38,450 bases of DNA from contig JAIRVT010000071.1 in assembly GCA_031253755.1 (NCBI GenBank), positions 1-38,450 of the forward strand, read 5' to 3'. Numbering within the stretch: the stretch's first letter is position 1; every line of letters starts with the position of its first letter. The notes below the pieces were generated by a model. The model saw only the letters and a program-made list of their open reading frames with translations, had not been told where the DNA came from and made no database searches. Position numbers and translations under genes: made by a program. Positions 7,992 to 14,179 of the stretch are shown here, one piece after another. The stretch comes from Enterobacteriaceae bacterium (GTDB lineage: Bacteria > Pseudomonadota > Gammaproteobacteria > Enterobacterales > Enterobacteriaceae).

Positions 7992-9563
7992 ATGTCAAGA
8001 ATTAATTTTCAACACCTGAAAGCTAAATTGTGTGTTATCAGTATAACTTTCACAAAAGCTATATTACCACTTATCGTTATATTCATAGCTTCAAAAATCA
8101 TGTTAAAAAGTGCTGCCGTTAGTTCATCTGAGCGCGATATATTTCTTTTAACATTACTGTTTTCCATATTAAATTCATCTAAAAAAGCATTTTACTTTAT
8201 TGCTATCCCCATAGCTACTATATATTCTATATATTCCCCCATCGGAATGACATTTGGTAATTTATCATATCAATACTTAATATCTTTTTTTGCCACTGAC
8301 ATTCAAGAAAGTAATGAGTTCATCAGTCAAATACCATATAAAAATTGGCTATATCCGTTTTTAATTATATTTCTTGTGTTCTTATTTAGATTTTTATCAA
8401 AAAAATTTAAAGTTTATTATCATAGAAATAAAACTTTTATATGTTTAGCTATTATCTTAGCTCTATTACCTCAAAAACCTTTTGGTTTTTTCAAAAATAT
8501 ATATCAATCTTCGATTGAAGTTAAAAATGAATTAGAAAAACTAAATTCCTTAGATATTAAAAGTTCTTGGGGAAGTAGTACGTTATCACTCACTCAACCA
8601 CACTATGATGATTATATATTAATTATTGGTGAAAGTGCTCGGCGTGATTATCATCATGTCTATGGTTACCCTATTTCAAATACTCCATTTATGGATAGCA
8701 CGCCAGGAGTAATCATTGATGGTTTTACTAGCGGAGGAACAAATACTGTTGCTTCTTTAAGGCTCATGTTAACTAAATCGGATAAAAAAAATTGGCAACC
8801 CAATTATCAACTTGGATTAATTGATTTAATAAAATCTGCCGGGATTGAAACTTATTGGCTATCTAATCAGGGCTATTTAGGTTATTATGATACGCCAATT
8901 TCAGCAATAGCAAAGAAAAGCGATCATAAATTTTTCTTAAAATCAGGAGATTATTCTTCCAAAAATAGTAGCGATTTTTTATTATTAGATGAATTCAAAA
9001 AATCGTTAAATAATACTACTAAAGGCAAACGTTTTTTTGTTATTCACTTATATGGCTCTCACCCCAATGCTTGCACGCGTATAGAAGACTATCAAAGAAT
9101 TATCCAAGTAAAAAATAAGAAATATGATTATTTATCATGTTATGTATCTTCGATTAAAAAAACTGATGATGTATTAAAAAACATCAACAATATTTTATCT
9201 AAGAATTATATATCCTCAGGAAGAAGTTATTCTATGATATATTTTTCCGATCATGGGTTATCCCATAATGAAAGTAATGGACAAATCTTATTTAATAATG
9301 CCAATACCAGTAAAAGACATTATAATATTCCATTATTAAAAGTATCCAGTGATGATACTGAGCATAAACAATACAAAGCATTTAAATCTGGATTAATGTT
9401 GGTTGATGGTATTGCCAATTGGATTGGCATTGAAAATCATCAAATTGAAAAAAATTACGATCTATTCTCAATGGAAAATGATAAAAACGATTTTGGACTA
9501 CACAATCGTATAAATGAAATAAATACACCTGATGATCCAGCCATTGATTTAACAGACAAGTAG
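7992..9563 (+). CDS. Phosphoethanolamine transferase-like protein (EptA/OpgE type)
   Basis: 523 aa, inner-membrane protein with about four to five N-terminal membrane helices (roughly 22-38, 49-60, 65-88, 119-136, 147-160) and a C-terminal sulfatase-type periplasmic domain from about 205. Zinc and catalytic residues are visible: Glu214 in [17 protein letters not shown], the probable nucleophile Thr250 in SGGTNTVAS, His352 and His357 (HLYGSH), Asp420-His421 (YFSDHG) and His443 (RHYNIPLL). Family members move phosphoethanolamine from phosphatidylethanolamine to lipid A, core sugars or periplasmic glucans. The segment after Thr is ASLRLMLTK rather than the SVPCMFS of EptA/MCR, so an OpgE/EptC-like acceptor is more likely than lipid A. 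The gene is much more AT-rich than its neighbours, which suggests transfer. Confidence 0.82.
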   Translation: MSRINFQHLKAKLCVISITFTKAILPLIVIFIASKIMLKSAAVSSSERDIFLLTLLFSILNSSKKAFYFIAIPIATIYSIYSPIGMTFGNLSYQYLISFFATDIQESNEFISQIPYKNWLYPFLIIFLVFLFRFLSKKFKVYYHRNKTFICLAIILALLPQKPFGFFKNIYQSSIEVKNELEKLNSLDIKSSWGSSTLSLTQPHYDDYILIIGESARRDYHHVYGYPISNTPFMDSTPGVIIDGFTSGGTNTVASLRLMLTKSDKKNWQPNYQLGLIDLIKSAGIETYWLSNQGYLGYYDTPISAIAKKSDHKFFLKSGDYSSKNSSDFLLLDEFKKSLNNTTKGKRFFVIHLYGSHPNACTRIEDYQRIIQVKNKKYDYLSCYVSSIKKTDDVLKNINNILSKNYISSGRSYSMIYFSDHGLSHNESNGQILFNNANTSKRHYNIPLLKVSSDDTEHKQYKAFKSGLMLVDGIANWIGIENHQIEKNYDLFSMENDKNDFGLHNRINEINTPDDPAIDLTDK

Positions 9564-9590
9564 CTGTTTTACAAATTATAATTTCCTACT

Positions 9591-9621
9591 TTATTAGTGA
9601 TCTTTATCGGATCACTAATAA
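9591..9621. terminator. 12-bp hairpin after the EptA-like gene
   Basis: TTATTAGTGATC (9591-9602) pairs perfectly with GATCACTAATAA (9610-9621) around a 7-nt loop, starting 28 bp after the stop codon. There is no long T run, but position and stability suggest a 3' end. Confidence 0.55.
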
Positions 9622-9895
9622 TTAAAAATATCATGCAAGCTCAAGCCATATAATAATAAAAACCACTCTGAAACTGTAACAAATTAAATGACCAAGAGTA
9701 ATTTATTATAATTAATTCGATACTATCACACACCTGACATAAATATTAAAAATAAAATTTCAATCTAAAAAAATAACGCCAGTTATTTAACATCTGTTTA
9801 TTGCATGATCTGTTTTTTTGTTTTAATTTGTCTTGGTGTATTAACGTCTTAACTTGTTTATACACATACTCATTTGCTTTTTATTTCGCGTTTTC

Positions 9896-9921
9896 CCTCC
9901 CTATTCAGGGAGGTTTTTTTT
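9896..9921 (+). terminator. Strong rho-independent terminator, possible sRNA 3' end
   Basis: CCTCCC (9896-9901), loop TATTCA, GGGAGG (9908-9913), then eight T (9914-9921). This is a classic intrinsic terminator read rightward, lying 330 bp after the EptA-like gene and 245 bp before the LPMO start. The EptA-like gene already has its own hairpin, so this one may end a separate short transcript. I cannot place a convincing promoter for it. Confidence 0.75.
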
Positions 9922-10000
9922 GGCATTTAAATATGTTACAAGCCTACCAATATCTTTCCAGCATAAAATTAACCCGCTGAAAATAAATTAATTTTCCTTT

Positions 10001-10018
10001 CTGTCAGACATCTGTCAT
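10001..10018 (+). promoter_or_regulatory. Pho-box-like site upstream of the LPMO gene
   Basis: Two 7-bp direct repeats CTGTCAG and CTGTCAT are separated by 4 bp (ACAT), the exact layout of a PhoB box, and match the consensus CTGTCAT at 13 of 14 positions. A -10-like element (TATAAC at 10031-10036, or TTTATA at 10029-10034) lies 10-12 bp further on, as in phoA and pstS promoters. This predicts induction of the LPMO in phosphate starvation. Confidence 0.6.
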
Positions 10019-10166
10019 AAATTAAGTATTTATAACTGGGTAATTTTATCATAAACATTTATACGGGTTTACTGTGTAAGATTAATTGGCTTCTTAAAAG
10101 TAAGTTAATAATCATCAGTAAAGTTACTTACCTGATAATCAAGTACGAAGGAATAGGAAATTCATC

Positions 10167-10760
10167 GTGAATATTAAAAAATCTTTATTTTTATTGGGAT
10201 TAACAGCCATATGTACAGCGCCATTACTCGCTAATGCTGAATCCCCAAGCCGTCATGGGTATATCGATAATCCGCCAAGCCGGGCGCTTTTGTGTAAAAA
10301 AGGTGTCAATAAAGATTGTGGGCCTGTCATGTATGAACCTCAATCTGTTGAAGGTCTGAAAGGTTTTCCGGCAGCAGGGCCAGCTGATGGTAATATTGCC
10401 AGCGCCGGTGTCGGGCAGTTCAAACAACTCAATGAGCAAAGCCCAAATCGCTGGCATCATGTTCCGGTCAATAAAGGTAAAAATACGTTTAAATGGTATT
10501 TGACTGCACGCCATAGCACGACTTCATGGCAATTTTATATCACTAAACCCGATTGGGATCCTAATAAACCCCTCGCACGTTCACAATTTGATCTGACGCC
10601 TTTCTGTACGCAGGAAGATCATGGAAAACGCCCTGAGCAAGAAGTGAATATCACTTGTGATGTTCCAGAACGTTCAGGCTATCATGTGATCCTTGGCGTT
10701 TGGACAATAGATGATACGCCTAATGCGTTCTATCAAGTTATTGATGCTGATATGAAATAA
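10167..10760 (+). CDS. AA10 lytic polysaccharide monooxygenase (CBP21-like)
   Basis: 197 aa, secreted copper enzyme that oxidatively cuts chitin. The start is GTG with AGGAA upstream. Residues 1-24 form a signal peptide ending LLANA. The core matches CBP21: YEPQSVEGLKGFP, GPADGNIASA, TARHSTTSW (His116, second copper ligand), DLTPFC, GYHVILGVW and NAFYQ (Phe188, axial position). Four Cys (43, 51, 147, 164) fit two disulfides. The first copper ligand is His30 in RHGYIDNPPSR. In AA10 enzymes this His is residue 1 of the mature protein, but here ESPSR lies between the predicted signal-peptidase site and His30. Without further trimming the copper site would be incomplete. There is no extra carbohydrate-binding module. 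In an insect pathogen it likely attacks peritrophic or cuticular chitin. Confidence 0.93.
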   Translation: MNIKKSLFLLGLTAICTAPLLANAESPSRHGYIDNPPSRALLCKKGVNKDCGPVMYEPQSVEGLKGFPAAGPADGNIASAGVGQFKQLNEQSPNRWHHVPVNKGKNTFKWYLTARHSTTSWQFYITKPDWDPNKPLARSQFDLTPFCTQEDHGKRPEQEVNITCDVPERSGYHVILGVWTIDDTPNAFYQVIDADMK

Positions 10761-10770
10761 TAGATAAATT

Positions 10771-10799
10771 ATGTGCTGGTTATTCGCCAGCACATTTCT
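10771..10799 (+). terminator. Terminator after the LPMO gene
   Basis: ATGTGCTGG (10771-10779) pairs perfectly with CCAGCACAT (10787-10795) around a 7-nt loop and is followed by TTCT, 10 bp after the LPMO stop. The T run is short but position and strength fit. Confidence 0.65.
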
Positions 10800-10800
10800 A

Positions 10801-10839
10801 CCCGTCATCTTTCAGACTGCCTCTTTGTTGGCTGCACTC
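10801..10839 (+). repeat. Second copy of the 39-bp intergenic repeat
   Basis: CCCGTCATCTTTCAGACTGC followed by CTCTTTGTTGGCTGCACTC is a direct copy of 5289-5327 with five differences. The two copies bracket the hydrolase, DUF2335-like, cro, cI, EptA-like and LPMO genes. Confidence 0.6.
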
Positions 10840-10925
10840 GCTCACGCCAACCACAATGTTTTATAAAAATACGTTTATCTGTGTTTCTGTGGATATACAG
10901 TGAGGTTTGATATTCTTGAGATAAT

Positions 10926-11360
10926 TTATGCCAAAAACATTCTTTGTTCAGATTTTCTACGGGCACGTAAAGCGGGCATTTCTTTACCTGCGGCGCGATC
11001 CCACTTTAAAAATTCCTGTGCTGCTCCCTGAATATCATCTTTATTCAATTTCTTTAATAAAGTTGAATGCAAAAAATTGCCAATTCCCACATTAAAAATA
11101 AACGAACACAGGGCATCAAATTGCCCTTGCGTCAAAGAAACCGTTACATATTGTTGTAATACAGCATAAATAGGAGCCAAATCCTCATGCAAAAAGGCAT
11201 TTGCTTGCTGTTGTGTGATCACTTGCCCGGACACAACACCTTTTGTATGCCCGTAGCCAATTGTCCACGGTTCAGCTCCGGTGGCTGGGTCAGGGTAGGC
11301 TTTTAGCCTCAATCCTTCATAGTTTTTTATTGCGTTGATGCCGTTTTCACTGATTTCCAT
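10926..11360 (-). CDS. Phage-type lysozyme (GH24 endolysin)
   Basis: 144 aa, muramidase that cuts the glycan backbone of peptidoglycan. The catalytic motif begins with Glu15 (NYEGLRLKAYPDPATG, with Asp24) and continues PWTIGYGHTKG with Thr33, as in P22/T4-type endolysins. The C-terminal half has FNVGIGNFLHSTLLKKLN and KWDRAAGKEMPALRARR, standard for the family. There is no signal peptide or SAR anchor, so export would need a holin, another secretion route or lysis. A ribosome binding site GGAGAAG lies 4-5 nt before the ATG. No holin or Rz-type spanin gene is adjacent. It may be a prophage remnant or be used for release of other proteins. Confidence 0.9.
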   Translation of the reverse strand: MEISENGINAIKNYEGLRLKAYPDPATGAEPWTIGYGHTKGVVSGQVITQQQANAFLHEDLAPIYAVLQQYVTVSLTQGQFDALCSFIFNVGIGNFLHSTLLKKLNKDDIQGAAQEFLKWDRAAGKEMPALRARRKSEQRMFLA

Positions 11361-11558
11361 AAGTCTTCTCCAATTACCCGCTTCACTATCAGGTTAAGGT
11401 TTACAACTTATGGATAAAGTATAGACAGTTTGCTGCAATTTCGTGATAATCCCGCAAATAACCAAATGCGTATATTTTAAAATAAAATCATTAAATTCAG
11501 CATGTTATATTGAACTTAAAAAATATTTTAAGTTTTAAAAAATAATTAAATAAATCCC

Positions 11559-11586
11559 TTGACTCTTTTCTATTTGAGCATAAAAT
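11559..11586 (+). promoter_or_regulatory. Sigma-70 promoter of a small transcription unit
   Basis: TTGACT (11559-11564) and TAAAAT (11581-11586), each 5 of 6 to consensus, are 16 bp apart. Transcription would start near 11593, before the CRP-like site at 11608 and the 24-codon ORF at 11649, and end at the hairpin at 11755-11791. Confidence 0.6.
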
Positions 11587-11607
11587 GCCAGCCATAATTT
11601 AGATTTT

Positions 11608-11623
11608 CGTGAAGTACATCACA
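11608..11623. promoter_or_regulatory. CRP-like site downstream of the promoter
   Basis: CGTGA-AGTACA-TCACA matches the CRP palindrome TGTGA-N6-TCACA at 9 of 10 positions. It is centred about 22 bp downstream of the predicted start point, where bound CRP would repress rather than activate, as for the spf (Spot 42) gene in E. coli. Confidence 0.5.
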
Positions 11624-11648
11624 ATTTATAACATTCAAAGGAATCATC

Positions 11649-11723
11649 ATGAAATCTGTGAAATCTTTCTTCTCTAATTTACATGGTGTTGTTATTCGCT
11701 TATCAGCAAAACGTTTTATGTAA
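11649..11723 (+). CDS. Putative 24-aa basic small protein
   Basis: The ORF starts MKSVKSFFSNLHGVVIRLSA and ends with a basic KRFM. It is preceded by AAAGGAATC, a plausible ribosome binding site 3-6 nt from the ATG. With six Lys/Arg and a hydrophobic middle it would form an amphipathic, positively charged helix. It sits in its own transcription unit with a good promoter, a CRP-like site and a strong terminator. It could be a true small protein or a leader peptide, or the RNA itself may be the product. No homologue is recognised. Confidence 0.4.
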   Translation: MKSVKSFFSNLHGVVIRLSAKRFM

Positions 11724-11754
11724 AAGTATTTATATAAAGACAACGCCAACATAA

Positions 11755-11791
11755 AAATAAACCAGCTTCCATATGGGAACTGGTTTATTTT
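11755..11791. terminator. Bidirectional terminator between the small ORF and the amidase
   Basis: AAATAAACCAG (11755-11765) pairs perfectly with CTGGTTTATTT (11780-11790), and the 14-nt loop can form a further TTCC/GGGA pairing. T-rich sequence ends the stem on both strands. It lies between the rightward small ORF and the 3' end of the leftward amidase. Confidence 0.75.
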
Positions 11792-11850
11792 AGAAAGTGT
11801 CTGAATATAGAAATACAGTAAAGATAAGAGAAAAATTGCAGTATTAATAA

Positions 11851-12621
11851 TTATCTATTGTGGAAATATTTATCAACTAAAGCATAGATAATTGCAATGG
11901 TCTCTATATCTGGCTCTCCATTATAATTTTCCGGCCGAAAATGCATCTGGAATGCTTTAATTAAATCTCGATAGCCATTCATTTCATTTGCAGCAGAAAT
12001 ATCATAACCGTATTGTTTGAATTTGCCTAAAATCGCGTCTCTTGCAGGGTAATGTTGCGCAAAATTTTCAATATATTGTTGTTTAGTTTCTTCGTCATAC
12101 CATGCCCCAATGCCTGCGTCATATAATTCCTTCCACGGAAAAATCGGCCCCGGATCACTTTTTCTACCCGGCGCTATATCTGAATGACCGATAATATGAG
12201 TCGGTGTCATATCCGGATATCGTTGCAGTATATTTATGGCTAATTCTTTGACTGCATTAATCTGTTCCGAATGATACGGTGGGAAAGTCATGACGCCACT
12301 GTCATCACTGGCCTCATTGACAATTTCAATCCCAATCGAGGTATCATTCAGGTTACTGCGCCCTGACCAGTGACTGACTCCCGCATGCCATGCCCTTTCA
12401 TGTTCGTCTACCAGATTAAATATACGTATTTCTTCAAAACCGGCGGCATGATAGGTTTGATCATCAGGATTAGGGATTAAATAATGAACGCTGACATTCT
12501 CTCCGGTTAATGCCTTAATCGATTTTTCGAAATTCAACGCAGTATAATGTATAACTAAAAACCGAGGACGCCGATTAAACGCTTTGATTGAACGGTATGA
12601 ATTACAATCAATTTTATACAT
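11851..12621 (-). CDS. AmpDh3-like N-acetylmuramoyl-L-alanine amidase
   Basis: 256 aa zinc amidase that cleaves the MurNAc to L-Ala bond. The Amidase_2 domain spans about residues 15-165 with zinc ligands His25 (VIHYTALNF), His146 (GHSDIA) and Asp156 (KSDPGP), and catalytic Glu99 and Lys154. A C-terminal peptidoglycan-binding domain (about 190-252) contains AFQMHFRPENYNGEPD. The pattern IDCNSYRS...FLVIHYTALNF...NILQRYPDMTP...WKELYDAGIGAWYD is much closer to Pseudomonas AmpDh3 than to E. coli AmiD. Like AmpDh3 it lacks a signal peptide or lipobox. AmpDh3 is reported as a type VI secretion effector with an adjacent immunity gene; no immunity gene or T6SS gene is seen here. An AGGGGA lies 10-11 nt before the ATG. 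It follows yfaE but is separated by 147 bp. Confidence 0.87.
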   Translation of the reverse strand: MYKIDCNSYRSIKAFNRRPRFLVIHYTALNFEKSIKALTGENVSVHYLIPNPDDQTYHAAGFEEIRIFNLVDEHERAWHAGVSHWSGRSNLNDTSIGIEIVNEASDDSGVMTFPPYHSEQINAVKELAINILQRYPDMTPTHIIGHSDIAPGRKSDPGPIFPWKELYDAGIGAWYDEETKQQYIENFAQHYPARDAILGKFKQYGYDISAANEMNGYRDLIKAFQMHFRPENYNGEPDIETIAIIYALVDKYFHNR

Positions 12622-12721
12622 AATTATTTATTCCCCTGCTATTTTTTCAACAACTGATTAAATATGCTCACCAAGAAAAATAATATTAATATTGCAAGGT
12701 TAGAAGAGATAATAAATGGAT

Positions 12722-12741
12722 ATACCCGCCGTCTTTCAAGG
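12722..12741 (+). repeat. Short fragment of the intergenic repeat family
   Basis: ATACCCGCCGTCTTTCAAGG, preceded by T, has the same left-end consensus as 5289 and 28462 (TATACCCG...CTTTCAAG). The rest of the element is missing. It lies between yfaE and the amidase gene. Confidence 0.5.
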
Positions 12742-12768
12742 ATTGGTATATAAACAGTGGCAGGAAAA

Positions 12769-13035
12769 TTATGCCTCAATTTCGATATCAGAAAGCGGAT
12801 AACAGCTACAAGGCAGAATTTCACCCTCATTAACAAAGGCCAATGGTTTACAAGGATACCCTACTTTTCCTTTCGTTAATCGAACCCGGCAGGAGCCACA
12901 ATATCCCTCACGGCATTGGTATTCAATTTGAACCTTGCCCTGTTCTAATGCTTCCAGCAAATTACTGTGATCACTGGAAGAATAATGGACACATAGCCCC
13001 TGCCTTGACGGCAGGGTAACTTTGTAATCAGCCAT
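12769..13035 (-). CDS. yfaE: 2Fe-2S ferredoxin YfaE (NrdB maintenance)
   Basis: 88 aa plant-type ferredoxin that supplies electrons for assembly and repair of the diferric-tyrosyl cofactor of NrdB. Cluster ligands are Cys41, Cys46 and Cys49 in YQCREGYCGSCRVRL, and Cys78 (or 76) in LPCSCYP. The C-terminus DIEIEA matches E. coli YfaE. The ATG at 13035 is chosen because it lies 1 nt after the nrdB stop and matches the E. coli start; an in-frame ATG at 13047 would overlap nrdB. It is probably coupled to nrdB translation. Confidence 0.93.
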   Translation of the reverse strand: MADYKVTLPSRQGLCVHYSSSDHSNLLEALEQGKVQIEYQCREGYCGSCRVRLTKGKVGYPCKPLAFVNEGEILPCSCYPLSDIEIEA

Positions 13036-13036
13036 G

Positions 13037-14167
13037 TTAAAGCTCAAACCCGCTGAGATCTTCAGAATTCACTTCCGAATCAATCTGACCGACCAAATAA
13101 GAGCTGACTTCAACTTCCTGCGGAGCCACCTGAACGTTATCAGAAACCAGCCACGAATTGATCCACGGAATAGGATTAGAACGTGTTTCGAATGGCAGTT
13201 TCAAGCCCACCGCCTGCATGCGAATATTGGTAATATATTCAACATACTGACACAGAATATCTTTGTTCAGCCCAATCATAGAGCCTTCTTTGAACAGGTA
13301 TTCAGCCCACTCTTTCTCTTGCTCAGCCGCCTGCACAAACAGGTCATAGCACTGCTGCTCACACTCTTGGGCAATATCGGCCATTTCAGGATCATCCTGA
13401 CCAGAACGCAACAGGTTCAGCATATGCTGAGTGCCTGTCAGATGTAACGCTTCATCACGGGCGATCAATTTGATGATTTTTGCGTTACCTTCCATTAATT
13501 CACGTTCAGCAAAGGCAAATGAACAGGCAAAACTCACGTAAAAACGAATGGCTTCCAGCGCGTTGACACTCATCAGGCACAGGTACAACTGTTTTTTCAA
13601 TTCGCGCAGGCTGACGGTAATTTCTTTACCGGCTACATTATGCGTACCTTCGCCTAATTGATGGTAATAGCTGGTCATTGCAATCAGATCGTCGTAATAC
13701 GTCGAAATGTCTTTCGCACGTTTCAGGATCTGTTCATTTTCGACGATATCGTCGAAGACCACCGCAGGATCATTGACGATATTACGAATAATATGCGTAT
13801 AAGAACGCGAATGAATGGTCTCTGAAAACGACCAAGTTTCAACCCATGTTTCTAATTCCGGTATCGAAATCAGTGGCAGGAACGCCACGTTCGGGCTGCG
13901 CCCCTGAATAGAATCCAGCAGTGTCTGATATTTCAGGTTACTGATAAAAATATGTTTTTCATGATCAGGCAGACTGTTGTAGTCGATGCGGTCACGGGCA
14001 ACATCAACTTCTTCCGGACGCCAGAAAAATGAAAGTTGTTTTTCGATCAGCTTTTCAAAAATCGGATACTTCTGCTGATCAAAACGCGCTACGTTCACAG
14101 GTTGGCCGAAAAACATCGGCTCCTGTAACTGGTTATTTTTTACTTGCGAAAAAGTGGTATAAGACAT
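13037..14167 (-). CDS. nrdB: Class Ia ribonucleotide reductase beta subunit
   Basis: 376 aa, R2 subunit carrying the diiron-tyrosyl radical that starts catalysis in NrdA. Ligands visible include Asp85, Glu116 and His119 ([11 protein letters not shown]), with radical Tyr123; the second half of the site is in the [12 protein letters not shown] region. The C-terminus, ending [10 protein letters not shown], is the tail that docks on NrdA. Length and positions agree with E. coli NrdB. It lies 12 nt downstream of nrdA and 1 nt from yfaE, in one leftward operon. Confidence 0.97.
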   Translation of the reverse strand: MSYTTFSQVKNNQLQEPMFFGQPVNVARFDQQKYPIFEKLIEKQLSFFWRPEEVDVARDRIDYNSLPDHEKHIFISNLKYQTLLDSIQGRSPNVAFLPLISIPELETWVETWSFSETIHSRSYTHIIRNIVNDPAVVFDDIVENEQILKRAKDISTYYDDLIAMTSYYHQLGEGTHNVAGKEITVSLRELKKQLYLCLMSVNALEAIRFYVSFACSFAFAERELMEGNAKIIKLIARDEALHLTGTQHMLNLLRSGQDDPEMADIAQECEQQCYDLFVQAAEQEKEWAEYLFKEGSMIGLNKDILCQYVEYITNIRMQAVGLKLPFETRSNPIPWINSWLVSDNVQVAPQEVEVSSYLVGQIDSEVNSEDLSGFEL

Positions 14168-14179
14168 GGTTTTCTCAAA

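Noticed and set aside
11570..11752. Leftward 60-codon frame opposite the small transcription unit
   Set aside because: No ribosome binding site, and it lies antisense to a promoter, CRP-like site and better-supported small ORF.
5348..12621. A complete prophage
   Set aside because: Only cro, cI, a DUF2335-like gene and a lysozyme are phage-like; no integrase, replication, packaging or structural genes and no clear att sites are present.
12639..12836. Leftward hydrophobic 65-codon frame between yfaE and the amidase, which could have been a signal sequence
   Set aside because: Its first half is an alternative frame of yfaE and it ends before the amidase start in another frame, so it cannot supply the missing signal peptide.
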